Assembly (NCBI RefSeq): GCF_047495875.1
Contig: NC_092474.1
Span: forward strand, 11,873,655-11,937,654
Length of the DNA stretch: 64,000 bases
Direction of reading: 5' to 3'
Origin: Pithys albifrons albifrons
Lineage: Eukaryota; Chordata; Aves; Passeriformes; Thamnophilidae
Part shown: positions 35,510 through 48,320 of the stretch, one piece after another
Layout of the letters: the number at the start of each line of letters is the position of its first letter
Position numbering within the stretch: the first letter of the stretch is position 1
Translations under genes and position numbers: made by a program
The notes under the pieces: model-generated
What the model was told of the DNA's origin: nothing
Seen by the model: only the letters and a program-made list of their open reading frames with translations
Databases searched by the model: none

Positions 35510-35566
35510 CCACAGTCAGACACAATGATCTTAGAGGTCTTTCCCAACCTTATGAAAGAAGGAAGC
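35510..35566 (+). mobile_element. CR1 LINE terminal scrap
   Basis: 'caatgatcttagaggtcttt' and 'cccaaccttatgaaag' match the last about 45 bases of a CR1 before the octamer repeat. Confidence 0.65.
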
Positions 35567-35782
35567 ACCAAGCCTGGAGGTAGAATGATAGAAAATAGAT
35601 CATTGGGCAGTAACATGAGGCTCTCCCAGGCTCCATCCCAGCACAGGCAAAAGTTTTGTAAAGCTGCAAAAGTACTAATGTGTGCTCTGAGAGGTTCTGT
35701 GATTCACCCACCTCCTGACACACAGTTCCACCACAGAGCTGCACCATGCAGCCTCTCTGGGGTCTTTGGTAGTGTTATAGGG

Positions 35783-35940
35783 GCCATGTCCCATCCCTGC
35801 AAGTGTCCAGGACCAGGTTGGATGGGGCTCTGAGCAACCTGGTCTAGTGGAAGGTGCCCCTGCTCACAGAAGGGGGGTTGTAATGGGATGGACTTTAAGT
35901 TCCCTTCCAACCCAAACCATTCTAGAATTCTATGATTTAA
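35783..35940 (+). mobile_element. CR1 LINE 3' fragment
   Basis: Forward CR1: 'catccctgcaagtgtccagg', 'ggatggggctctgagcaacc', terminus 'attctagaattctatgattt'. Confidence 0.9.
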
Positions 35941-37089
35941 CCTTGAGATGACTGACTTGGTGGGTCCTGTGTGCTCCCAGTGGAGGGTGGTCGCAATGGA
36001 GCATCTTAACACACTGGATGCATGGACATCCACAGGACCCACTCCACACACTCACCAGCAGCATCACCCCATTCCCATGTCCCAAAGCCTGCAGGGAGTT
36101 TATTTAGCTCATCCCATTTTGGAGTAGGATGTTTTAGAGTAAGTGGAGGTGGAAACTGGCACTGTCACTTGCTCCAAGCAAGGCACTTCCCTTAGGAAAC
36201 ACCCTGGCCACTGGTAGCACCTGCCACTGACCCAGAGACAGCACTGGTGCTCATCAGGCAGCTACAAATGCTCATTTTTAATGCCTGTTCTCTCTACACG
36301 TGGATTTGAGATGCATATGATAAGGTGTCATGAAAATAGCTGACAACAGAGGAAACACTGAGCTGCTGCACACGCTTTCTTTTGACACTATTTGTAGAGT
36401 TGTCTTGGTTAAAGCCTGGGATTCTGTAACAGAAGCCTCTGGTGGCAGGAACAGAGTCCTGTCACCTCCTGGGGGACACGGAGCTTCAGAGCCCAGAGGT
36501 CTGGGTGACCAGGCCCAGAAGACACAGACTGGTCCCCAGTTGGGTGTTACATCAGTCTCTGAACTCACTGATAAAAATGGCATTTGGATGAAATGATCTT
36601 TTTGGTACAATTATATAAATGGGGGGGAAATTTTGCTTAAAAGGAAAAGGCATATTCACATTTTCAGAGGAAATTGCTGGTTTTCAGTTCAGCAGATCTT
36701 TTCTGTCTGAAAGTGGATTTGTTTTAACTGCTTGTATTGACAGTGCATGGAGGGGAAAGGCAGCTTCAGTTTCAATCATTTGCTATGTGAATTTATCTAC
36801 ATGATAAGTAAGTGCAATGTTTTGACTATATATAAAATCATTCCCCTTTCCTTCCTTTGTATTTTGACCTGCCAGCTTCATTTACAACCATTTTATTTCT
36901 TCCAAAGACAACCATTCATTTTGCAGTCCTCACTGCTGAAATCCTGTAGTGCTTTTAATCCTTCCTGTGCACACACACACACAAAACTCTCTGATACAGA
37001 GACTTCAAAAAGAAAACTTAACAATTAACCTCTTGAAAAATGTTTATTTATTTATTTTTTTTTAATTTTACCTTCCCTTTCCCTCCTAA
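35941..37089. other. Intergenic, no gene recognised
   Basis: Contains a short (CA)n run at about 36969-36982 and an AT-rich (TTTA)n stretch at about 37043-37066. Confidence 0.55.
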
Positions 37090-37330
37090 CTCTGCAAGAA
37101 GGGATGAGTCACAGCTTTGAAATCTGCACTGGATGCCAGCTGAAAACAGAGGCTTTACACGATCAAATTGACAGATGATTCCAAGGCAGCCCTGCTACGA
37201 ACAGACCCATCCATATTCTGAGTTAAAAGAAATATTGCATTTTTAAGGGTAAAGAAACATATTTAAGAGATAAAGGAAAAGAAAAGTTTGCTGGTCATCA
37301 ATTATCATAATAAAACAGAAGAAGGATGGG
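37090..37330. promoter_or_regulatory. Candidate enhancer-like block with MEIS/homeodomain motifs
   Basis: Repeat-free sequence with a TGAGTCA AP-1 site near 37105, MEIS/TGIF-type TGACAG (37169-37174), GATA-type AGATAAAG (37268-37275) and ATCAATTA (37297-37304). A HOX/PBX/MEIS set would fit forelimb control of TBX5 known from mouse work, but this is inference. Confidence 0.3.
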
Positions 37331-38194
37331 GGGGAGGGGGGGAAGAAATTCACTTTAAAGACATGTTAAAGCCCCCTAATCTTCAAAGAGATAAAGGCTG
37401 CCCCTGAGTGAGCCACTTTGCCAGGAGGTGGCTGCGGTCCCGCCCTCGGGGGATGCTCATCCAGCCCCAAAATAAGCCCAGGATAAACTTGAACTGAGTG
37501 TGGTCGGGTTCAGAGGGTGATAGGAAAGGAGGAAAAGGGGCACAGAAGGACACGGTGAGTCCAGCAGTGGGTGGTGGTTGCTGGGAGAGCCCCAAGTTTC
37601 GGGCACCAGGGGACACAAAGGGAACCCTCCTTGTGTTCTTGTCCTCCCCAAGCCCTGCTCCTCCTGCCAGCCAAGCAGATGCACAGTTTTGGCTCAAAAC
37701 ATCTTAGAAGGTGACAAAAAGTCTTGAGTGGCAAAGAGCAGCTGCATTTGGACCTGCAGGAACAGGGCTCATCCACAGCCCTCTGAAGTCAGTGGTCACC
37801 ACCTGAGTCCAGATAAATCCCTTGGGACATTTCATTGCCTGGGGATGACAACCAAGGGATGGATGAGTGAGGGGAACTGAGATGGGACATCCCTTTTGCT
37901 TCTGGGCACAAAGTGGGCATGCAAAACCATAGTCATGTAATGGGTTGGGAGAGAACATTCTTAGATCTTGTGATTCCTGCTGTGAAAGTCCAAGCCTGGA
38001 CTCTTCACATGTGATCACTTACAGAAGATGCAGCAAGGTAGGAAACTGTGCACAGATCTCCTCCTTTTGCAAATTTTGTTGTTTGAATTCAGGCAGAGGA
38101 TGCTTCAAAATCCACACTTTAAGCAGCCCTCCACAAAGCCTTCAACCTGTTCAAGCAACATGTACCAATGGGGAAGCTCCATCTGCAGCATGTC

Positions 38195-38250
38195 TGGATT
38201 ATGGATAATGCATTATAACTTCATTATTGGATTATTAATGCTAATACAGA
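38195..38250. promoter_or_regulatory. Cluster of homeodomain core sites
   Basis: At least six ATTA/TAAT cores within about 55 bases ('ggattatggataatgcatta', 'cattattggattattaatgc', 'taatac'). Confidence 0.3.
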
Positions 38251-39320
38251 TATGCTTCCCATCCATCCATTAAGCTGGTCTGTGTCCCATTAACCAATCA
38301 CTCATCAGGTTTACCTGTGTATCTTTCCTCAATCAGAGGAAAACTGGATTTGCTCCACCATGAACCATCCAAATCCATGTTAAAGTTTGGAGAAAATGAC
38401 TGTAAAGTTCTCTTCAGTTCCTGGCAGATTTAGAGCATGAAGCCCATTTTACATAGATGAGCTCAACTAAGGATATTGGAGAAAAGCTTTGGAAAAACCT
38501 GCCAAGTACAGATGATGGGTGACCTGCCACAAGGTGTGGAGTAATCCCAAAACATCTAAGCAAGGTATAATTGAGTTAGCCAGAGTGTGGAAATAGCTGG
38601 ATACTTGGAGGTTTGGCTAATTCACCTTGCTCCTCAAGCATGTGGTGTGGAAGCCAACCCCAAGGAGAAGACTGCAGGTGTCCAAGCTTTGGAGAGACCC
38701 TCCAGCACCAAGGTCTTGTCCTGCCCCAAAACATGTCCATGTCTCTTATCTGAGCCCTACAGTTCATTCAACTTGTGGTGTGCCAGCCTCTCACCCTTGT
38801 GGACCCTCGAGGCTTTAAAAAGTTGTTTCCAACCTCAGAGCCCAGTGGTGGGGAGACTTTAGCATGAAGTTCAACACCAGACTTTTTCTACAGCTCACCA
38901 GCCAAAACTAACATAAACAGCCAGCTCCTCATTCATTATTCTAATTCCACCATAAAACATGCCAAAGCCAGTTCTGACTGAGGTTTTAGCTGATTTACTG
39001 CCTTTTCAACAGGCAGTGTCTAATGAATTGGGCAAGCTCCTGGGTCAGATTTACACTGGAGGAGCAGCTGGCAGGAGCTCACCATCAGCACAGCATCTCT
39101 CACCGTGCTGAGAGCAGCAGGAGCACTGCTTGCCTGTCCAAAAGGGACATTCCCAACATTTTCCTATTTCCCACCACATAGAAGGGGCTGCCTCCAAAAT
39201 TGTTCTGTTAGTACTGCAAAGAGAAAGGTGAAGGGAGAGCTTAGAGGGTTTGGACTGTTGCTTCACTTGGGCTCGAGAGTTTGCTCTACGGTGGGATTTG
39301 AAGGAGTATTTCCCACTGGC
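38251..39320. other. Intergenic, no gene recognised
   Basis: Nothing recognisable beyond scattered open frames. Confidence 0.5.
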
Positions 39321-39472
39321 AGTTTGTCCCAGCCCTGGAAATATTCAAGCCAGGTTGGATGGGGCCCTGAGCAACCTGGTCTAGCTGAAGATGTCCCTGC
39401 CCATGGCAGAGGGTTGGACTAGATGGCCTTTAAGGGTCCCTTCCCACCCAAATTATTCCATCCAATACACTG
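39321..39472 (+). mobile_element. CR1 LINE 3' fragment
   Basis: Forward CR1: 'caggttggatggggccctga', 'gcaacctggtctagctgaag', 'ttggactagatggcctttaa'. The terminal octamer has decayed. Confidence 0.9.
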
Positions 39473-42400
39473 TGTGCAGAACAAGAGGCTCTGGCAGTGT
39501 CACACCTGTGAGGACACACCAACAAGCAGCACATGGTGGGTCCTGGCACTGCATCAGAGATCTTGCAAGGGTGGGTGGGCAAGGAGGTTCAACACCCCTG
39601 GTGTCAGTGGCAGCCATGCCTCGTGCTTCTGGCCACTGCAGAAGGCTGAAGCCAACACTCAGCCTGGACACACTTGCACAAAGCTGTTGCTTCTCCTGTA
39701 TCCCCATTTTTTCTCACTACTGATGAAGGAAACCATTCCCAGCTTCAGCTTTGGCAGGCACCACACACAGCTATGAGAAGTTTCATCTGACCAAGAGACT
39801 CCAACACATGCTTTATCAAAAATATTTCTAGCCAGCTTTGCTTCCAGTTGCTCCAAAATCCCCTTGCAAGATCTGCTCCAGTGAGTAGGACAGCAAAGCT
39901 GTCTGTAGTACATATCACAGCCTGGTTTGCCTCCAGCTGTCCCCACCAGAACTCCCCTGGGGTGTGGTCTTGGCTTTGGATGCTCCTGGCTGGGCTAATC
40001 CTGATCCAATATAAAATCTGTGCCATTTTTTTTTTAATTTTTCTATATCAGGTTATAAACCAGCTTCCCAGGGAGGCTGGTGCATAGAAAAAGGAGGAGT
40101 TCAGCTAAACATTAACTCTTTGGCATCCCACAGCAGGTACTTTGGAGTTAATCCTTTTTATCCTTGAGATGTTCCTCTTTCAACCACAGCCAACCTCACC
40201 TGTAAAGATTCCTGTGCAGGATTTTCCAAGTAACATACCATTAATGAATCCAGCAGCTTAGCAAGGGTACCAAATAGCAGTTCTGCTTTCTAGTCTGAAA
40301 GAGGAAAGGGTGAAACAAACAAAAAAAAAAAGCCCATTTTCAGGTGAAAACATCAGCCAGATCTTCACTAATGCCAGGAGGGAAGTATCTAGAAATGGGC
40401 ACACGGACATCCACCTTACTCTGGGAGGCCTGAGAGAGGGTGGAATGCTGTTCCTCACTGTTAGGCTGATGCACTCTCATGGCCTTGGTCTGATGCCTTG
40501 CTCTGGAGCTCACTCCTGTCTCTGCAGGGATGTCCTCAGTGGCTGCAGGATGGGCATCTTCAAAACCCCCTGGGTCAAGATGCAAAGGGGATGGAACCAG
40601 GTCAGGATGAGAGACTGTCATAGTTTCCTGTCATTCCCATCACCAGAGCCTGAAGGACTTAATTTGATCCCTTCTCCTTGCCCAGCAGCAGTGGCTGGGA
40701 GATGACTTGGGAGCACAGTCCAAGAGCAAACAGACTGCCAAGGAGTCCAGGAGGGCCTGGATCTGGCAGATTGTGGTTCACAGCACAGTGCAGTGATGCC
40801 TCATTGCTCTATCAGCCACAAACAGCTCTGACACCAGTCAGATGCTTTTCTTTCCTTGAGCTGAGGCAGCTGAGTGAGCCACATCCCTGGGGAGCTTGGG
40901 AGTGGGATAAACCATTATTCAGGCTGCTGGGGATGAAGTTATTCAAGCAACGCTGCTAAGCAGAGCAACAAGGCAACTCTCATCCAGAGCATCCCGCAAA
41001 GGCTTTCAAGCCATGCTGTGCATCCCAGCCTGCCTTCCTCCCCTGCAAAGCACCCGAGGCCTCTGCACCATGCTGTGCTGGAGACCATCTGGGAAGGCTT
41101 GTTGCTGCCTTGTGTTCTCCTGGAGGCACTGGAAGAAGCAGTGCTGCAGTGTGTGCAGGGGAGGCAACCTGGGTTTCACATCAGGGTTGTGAGATGAGGG
41201 ATTTTTGGTCCTTCACTTGCTTTGCTCCAAGGGAAAACATATTTCCCCTCCTTCCACAGGCCCTTTAACAGCACAGACACTTTCATGTTTCAGTCTGGCT
41301 TTTTTTTGTTTTTGCTGCACAGAATAAAACCTATTCTATGGTTGGCTACGTAACATTAAGATCAGGAATTTGGGTCCTTCTCACCTCACTGGGGTACTGA
41401 AAGTTGTAGCTTTTTCCAAGTGTCTCCAGACTGCCTAGAAGGACATGCAAAGAAGAGAAAGAAAACAAAACCTTCTTTAGATGACAACATTGTTCTGGCT
41501 TGGTTAAAATCAGAAGTAAAACTAGCTCAAGGCTTGGAGTGAGGGTCTCCTTTGGATTTAGCTGAGTAAGTCAAAGAGGCAGCCACACTCTGTTCCCCTT
41601 CTTGCAGATACCACATGTCTGCATGCTGGCTCTCCAAGGCTCTCCAGTTTTCCAAGCCATTTTCACATCAGCCAGAAAAACCAGCAGAAAAGCCTGGGAA
41701 GCCTCCTCCTTCATCCTGCAGTGCCAAAGACTGCTGCTTCCCTGCAGCCAGCAAGGGAGGACCACCACTCACCTGGATATCAGCACCCCCAAATCTTCCC
41801 TTGGCATCGAACAGCTTTAGGGTACCTTGCCTAGATAGCCACCCTTTTCACTAAGGAAAATATTTGGGGATGATTCCTTGCATATCTCTATCAACAACGG
41901 GCCATATTAGACTGGGATTTGCATTTTTCAATAGGTTAAGTGGGAGGACACACCTCTCTGCTATGAAGGGATGGTTCTGGATTGCCTGTACCACACAAAA
42001 AAACAGTTGCTTGGCCTCAGCCCCTTGAGAATGAGGCAAACCCTGGGTTTTCTCTGCCTTCTTCCTTATCTGAGCTGAGAGTTGCCAGCAGCTCAGCACT
42101 GTGCTCCCCCAGGAGCTTGGGGAGGGCTGCAAACCCTGTCTGCAAACGTCATCCCAGCACACCAGCTCTGGGTTATACCAGCCACAGCAGCTCTGCCACA
42201 GGAATCAGAGGAATCAGCTTCTTCAGCCAGCAGTGCTGATCAAATCCCCTCCATTCCCTGACTTCTGCTGTTGATACACAGGGGAAAGGGATCGCAGTGC
42301 GTTCATTAACCAGGTGACATTCAAATCCAGCAACCCCCCCTTCCTCTAGGCACAACCACTGTGCTTTAAATCACATGGCAAGGTAGGATTTAGTGGGCTG

Positions 42401-43659
42401 CTGGGAGTGGACTTGGCGCCCAGATTCCCATATCTGGAAGAGGCTTGTCCTTTGTGTATTGTGTTATGAGACAAAGGCGGAAGAAAACACCTGGAAAGTT
42501 GGGGCCATGGTGAGGGGAAGAGATGTTGCCATGGCTGTTTATAAGATTTGGGCCAGATTTGTAAAGGTCCTTGGAGATTCTGGCCTCTTCCAGGGGGACC
42601 TGTGCACTATGACTTGGAGAAGTAACCTGATGCCCAGAGATCTGGGTCAGGGCTTGCTCTGGATGGTCAGAAGTCCTGGACCATCCTCCCCTAAGCACAC
42701 GTGGAGCAGCTCTGCGCTGTTTACTGAGGAACCTCTGCATCCTGGAGGCACCAACCTGCTCCACGTGTCAAGCAGAGTCAATTTCTGCCTGGGCTGTGCT
42801 GGATTTGCTGTGTACACACAGACAAGACCACCTCCTTTCCCATGTGTTGACAGGACTGTATTCAAGCACCTAAAGATATATAAAAATGTGCCCGGTGGGA
42901 CGGAGCACAGGGCTGGGCAAGTGGACGACTCCTGCTGAACTCGCAGGCTTGCACCTTGCAGACCTGCTTCCTCCACCTCTAGCCACTACTTCATCCTCCA
43001 AAATCCATGGCACCCTCTATAGCCAGGATGGGAAACTCTAGCAATGAGCTCTAACGGACCTTCAGCTCTTCTTTACCCATGAGACACTGCACAAATATCT
43101 TTTGCAGCCAAGAAGATGGATGGAACAGCCAAGGGAGGAGAGGGAGGGAAGGAAACACAGATAAACCCTCTCCCCCAGCTCTTCACAGGAAATCCCACAC
43201 TGAAGGTGTGAAGAGAGGGGTGAGAGGTTTGTCAGACACCAGTAATGATTTCCCCACCCTCCCTCCTGAGTCTGCTGCATCACAAATGATGAAGCAGAAA
43301 GTTGGAAGGCGAATTGGAGTTACGATGCAAAGACACCGAGCGCCAGCACAGGATCCCTCCCCTCAGTGCTCTCCTCGCCCCTTAGAGCATCACTGCCTGG
43401 TACCCTGGTTTGGGAGCTCCAAAGAATGAGCTGCAGAGCACACACTCCACTGTGTGAGACACAGCACCTCCCTTCCTACCGGGAGGAAGGGAAAACCCCA
43501 TAAATAAATAGGAAAGATATTACAGGTCCTCCAGCAAGCGCCTGGAAGCCGCCTCGGAGGCGAGGAGGGGGGAGGAAGGGAGGCTGACTGACAGCCTGAT
43601 TTAAGACCTGCCTGAAAAGCAAACAAAAGCAATTGAAAACTGCATCATCTAGGAAAACT
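39473..43659. other. Intergenic, no gene recognised
   Basis: No supportable gene or repeat. A block near 42270-42340 ('gggatcgcagtgcgttcatt') keeps CpGs and might be functional, too short to call. Confidence 0.5.
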
Positions 43660-43830
43660 TAGTAGGTTGTATTTTCACAAGTGAGGACTGATGGTAAGAC
43701 CAGCTTAATCCCCCAGTGGACTTTCCACACCTCGGAGGGCGGCTGGCGGGGCCAGCTGTTTTGTCTTGCAGCTGATTGCTGAAATAACATTGTCGGGCTG
43801 GTGGGATTGAAACAGGATGGGCTGGAGGGA
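43660..43830. promoter_or_regulatory. Candidate conserved regulatory block
   Basis: Unique sequence with a CpG-keeping core ('cacctcggagggcggctggc') next to a SOX-type 'aacattgtc' and CAGCTG E-box. Called by texture only. Confidence 0.22.
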
Positions 43831-44680
43831 GCAACACACGACAGGCCTTAAAAGAACTGTGCTTGATTTCCAAACCTCCCTTCTCCCCATAGGAGCCGGG
43901 GGTACCTCCTGGATTTGCAGTGGTGAGCAAGGATGCTCGAGCCTGGGCAGAGTCTCTGCTCCCAGGCAGCCAGAAAGAAATCCCTGGAGGGAAAAGTCTT
44001 TCTCAGTGTTTTCAACTAATTTGGGGGGAACAGGAAAACACAGCCAGGAGGTAAAGACATAACTTATGGCCTTATCTTTCCTTCTCAGGGACTGACCTGG
44101 GGACCCAAGGAGCTGAACATGAGCTGCACCACAGTGCTGTGGCCACCCCAGGCTGACTGATGGCAGATACAAGGCCTGACACAGACAAGTGTTAAAAGAT
44201 TACATCATGGACAGGCAGACAAAAAAACCCAAGCCAAGACATTCTGAAGCTTCTTAATGATAGTATTTCCATTTGGTTTTGGCTTGAACAAAACCGCAGT
44301 GTTCTCCCCTGCTAATTGCAGAATCCCAATAAATTCCAGAAAAGGACAGTGCAAAATACCATCTTGCCCAAACCAGGTGATGTTCTGTGCTCCTGACTCC
44401 CTTCTATCCCCACCCTGAAATTATGGACCAGAACGACATTTCCTTTCCCAACATCAGAATTGTTAACAGAGCCAAACCCCACACACTTAAGCAGCTCGAC
44501 ACATCTCCAGTATGGATCAGACAAGCAAGGAGCAGATGTATGAGCCCCTGTTACTGAATCTGAACCTTTTAGTCTGCATGTGGTTTAAAATCCGTGCCTG
44601 ATGGTTAGAGAACAAAAGGCAAAGTAAACACACTCTTATATCCATTCCTTTCCAAGCCATCTATTTTAACCTACAAGCTG

Positions 44681-44716
44681 TGAGACTAGATATATATGTA
44701 TGAGACTAGATATATA
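44681..44716 (+). repeat. Two-copy tandem repeat, 20-bp period
   Basis: TGAGACTAGATATATA occurs at 44681-44696 and again at 44701-44716. Confidence 0.9.
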
Positions 44717-44869
44717 ATTAAATGAAGATGGGAGGTGGCTCACCTGGGATATCTGAACATTTAGGGCTGACAGCCTAACAAGTTCCTGCAGGGTAATAAC
44801 CTAAGCCTGGCATCTGGATGCTCAGGGGATGTCCATACGATTAAAAGCAGCTGAGGCATCTGTTGGTAG

Positions 44870-44975
44870 CTGAGTCCTAATGACCACGGTGTGAAGTTCC
44901 CTCCGTTGGCTATTTGGTCACAGAAATCATTTAAATAATACTTTATGGTTGTAGCAGGTAAGGAATGTGTTTGGA
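44870..44975. promoter_or_regulatory. Candidate conserved regulatory block
   Basis: Holds a T-box-like CGGTGTGAAG, an AT-rich homeodomain stretch ('catttaaataatactttatg') and a TEAD-type GGAATGT near 44963 with retained CpGs. Weak, motif-based. Confidence 0.22.
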
Positions 44976-47900
44976 TGGTTATGTCTGCTGGGCTGATGGG
45001 TGGTAACTCCACCAGGAGATGGACTGATTGCTTCTATGATGCTGCAGAGGATGGGGCAGGTCTGTCTGTCCACACCATCCCCCTGTGCACAGGTATGTGC
45101 TGCTGCTGCTGCCTCCTGTTACCAGGAGAGCCTGGTACTCTCCACATCTGAGAACTCTGGTAAGACTCAGCATCCCAGGTACTGCCACGACATCTGGAAT
45201 CCAGACCAGGGAGAATTTGCTCCTTTCCTTCTCTGAGAGAAGATGGATGAACCTGCCTGGCTGACCTGAGATTGCTCAAAGGGACAGATGATATATCAAG
45301 AACTCTCCCTCTGCCAGCACCCAGGCAGTGATGTAGACCTGGTCTCAAGGAAGTCTCTCCTCTGCTTGGTCCCCAGCACAAGGCAGCTCTGGCAGGAGAG
45401 CATCTTCTGCTTCCTACCCTCACAGTTTCATTTCCCTTCATTGTTATTTCTTAGGCTGAATTACTGGATTTGCTGGCAATTAGGTGAGTGAAGTTGCTGT
45501 TTAAGAGCTGATATTTTGACTCAGTTTTTACCTTATAAAAATGTAAAATTAAAGCTCAGACCACCAGTTATTCTGTTATTTTAAGAGCAGAAGGTTTCAT
45601 GGTGATGTTTGACCTCTTAAATTCGTCTCCGTTTTTGTGAAGGCAGATATCAAACCAAGCAGCTTGGCCATCCTTACCTAAGTCAAAGTCATCTCTTTCT
45701 CCTGTGCTCAAGTCTCTGTGCAACCAGCAGTGGAAAGGCAGTTTTGATTTTGGGGGGATTAAATGGGGAACAAGGCAAACAAATCCCCACCAAGACAAGT
45801 TACAAAGAGGACATTAACAGTCCATTCAAAGATTTGGTCTCAAAGCCAGGTCACCCTCAACTTCTAGTTCCAAAACCCTGGCCAGGTCTTCTCCCAAATA
45901 CAAGCCCTTCTGAATCCATCAAACCTGACCCATCAAATATCTGGCTTTTCCTATTCTGACAAGGGTAAAAAAAATCCAAATATTTATTCTACTTCCACAA
46001 ACTGGATTTTATTTCCATTATCAAAGGTCTATCTCGAGAAGCAATTGCTCCCAGAACCCTCTTAGACATTTGCCTGGAGAATGGAAAAGAGGAGGGAAAA
46101 GGAGGAACTAAAAATGGGGAAAACCAACCCAAAGGCCCCCACATCTAATTGATTTCCCACTGGAGGCAGCTGGTTATGGAACATTCCTGCACTGGAGAGC
46201 TGCAGCATTTCTGTCCTGGGGATTCCTCCCTGGTTCCCCCTCCCAGCCTGCAATGACACCCCAGCCACTTCCATTTGTCCCCCCAGCCCTGATGGAGGTG
46301 GATGGGTGGGTTCAGGTCACTAATTCTGCCTTTCCCTCCATTCTGCAGTGACTCACATGTGCTCCTGCTCTGTTCCAGAGCTGAGCACCGAAATAGACTG
46401 ATTTTCCCTAAAAGTGTCATCTTTCCCCCTGCTGTCTCCTATCCATTGAAAAGTGAAACCTTTGCATTCAGAAGCCTAAAAGTCCACTAATTTTCAGCTT
46501 TCCAGGTAGAGGGAAAAAGCAGAAATATCCCCTGTGATGGAGAGAGGGGAAGGGGAAATTTTTTCCCCAGCAGCTTCAACTGCAACATGTTTGCCCAAGT
46601 TTTCCTGATGTGGTAAGTTCCCTGAAGCTCTTACTTGCTGTCCCTTGTCTCCCAGTGCCACCAAGGGGACAGAATAACCATCAGGTCTTCAGCCACTGGC
46701 AGCAGCACCTCTGATCCAGAATTTTTGAGAAATATCCACACAGCTACACTCTCCCACTTTCTTCCAGCAAACACCCTGCTTCCCTATATTCATGTTACTA
46801 AACCCAGAGCATGAATTCTCAGCTGAGATGCTCCTCAAGGAGGGCACCATCCCATGAGAAGGGTGGGATTTGAGCTGAACTCATCCTGTATCTGCTCCTG
46901 AAGTAATTCAGACACATCCAAGGCTCACAGAACTCCATCCCTGGAGCACAGCAGTGCAAAAAGCATCCACTGTGTCATCCATTCATCAGGAAATAGTTTC
47001 CCTCCCCATCCCTTTCACAGGGAAGTTATAAGCTGTTCCAACACAAAAAAAAACCTCAGAAAAGTCATTGCAGTCAGCCTGGCAATCCAGTTTTACACCC
47101 TGGGTCTGTGTTACGTGGCTCAGAGTCATCTCCCCACCATCCCTCTCCACCTCCAGAGCACCAGGAATTTCCCTGGCAGCCCAGTAAGTGAATTTACTGG
47201 TCATGTCCCAGTGCCCAGCCTGGCTGAGCACAGGGAGCTCTGGCATCCAGCCACAAGCAACAATCAGTGCAAAGGGTTCAGCCAGCCCCCTTTGTTTGGG
47301 CTCTCAGGCCATCTCCCCCTCCAAGGCAGCATTTCTGGGAGCAGACTGGGCAAGAGCCGACTGCAGCACTTCAAAAGAAGAGTTCACGCTTGGGTAAAGG
47401 CCCTTTAAAATGGGATTAAAAATTCACATTTTTGTCCTGCATTTTTTTGAGGTTTCTAATCAAACCTATCCTGAGACAGATAGAAGGATGGGTTTAGCTC
47501 ACTATTTTTCAGTGATAAGACATGGGGGAGCCCTTCAGTGGGTATTTCTAAAAGGTGGGGTTTTTTTAATTTCTAAAATTATCTGAAACATTTATCTCAA
47601 GTCAAAAAAATCCCGTTGAAAACTCAGAGCTCAAAGCTTTTCATTAAATACATAAAAGCAAAATTCTGTCCACAACATTTCACTTGCATTTCACCAGACA
47701 TCCCTGAAGTCTGGCTACACCAACATTTTTCCTCACCACCAACCTAAACCAAAACCTGGACATGTTTAGCACTCCAAAAACCCCATTTTAGAAGATCTGT
47801 CTGTGATGCCCAAAACCTCAACGGGCTCCTCTCTGCCTTCCTGCCCCGTCCTCCCCAGGGAAGCCAAGTCCTGCCCGTTAAGGTCGTTATTTCCAGCGTG

Positions 47901-48049
47901 GTGTCCCGGGGAATTCTGTGCTCAGCAGCAGGTAAGTGGCCTTTGATCCCACGCGCCGCCCGGGGCAGGAGGGCCCATGGATCAGGCTCCAGGGAGACAG
48001 TCTCCACAGCCATCCCTCCTTCCCTAATTCCCTTCTGAAGTGCTGGAGC
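44976..48049. other. Intergenic, no gene recognised
   Basis: No CR1 ends and no recognisable exon over about 3 kb. Confidence 0.5.
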
Positions 48050-48320
48050 CACTGTCACCTCTCATTAAAAGGAGCGAATGCCCTCGTTTTAATTTCTAAC
48101 CAGAGCGAACTGGATAATAATATTAACCCCAGCGGGGGGTGGCAGGAGAAGGCACCTCCTTGCTTCAAATGTTTGGACAAAAAATTTGCTCTCATTAGGG
48201 CAGAAGCCCAGGAGATGTTGCCTTTGTAGGGCGGGCGGGACGGTGACGGGGCTTTGTTGCCTTTGAATGTCTCCCCTGAGAGTGCCCAGGCTGTAATTGG
48301 GGCCAGGCAATGCTCAGGGG
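48050..48320. promoter_or_regulatory. Candidate conserved regulatory block with paired GTTGCCTTTG
   Basis: CpGs are kept in an AT-rich setting ('aaaggagcgaatgccctcgt', 'ccagagcgaactgg'). There are several homeodomain cores, and GTTGCCTTTG occurs twice (48217-48226 and 48256-48265), giving three CTTTG-type SOX/TCF-like cores in 50 bases. Looks like an enhancer by texture. Confidence 0.35.
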
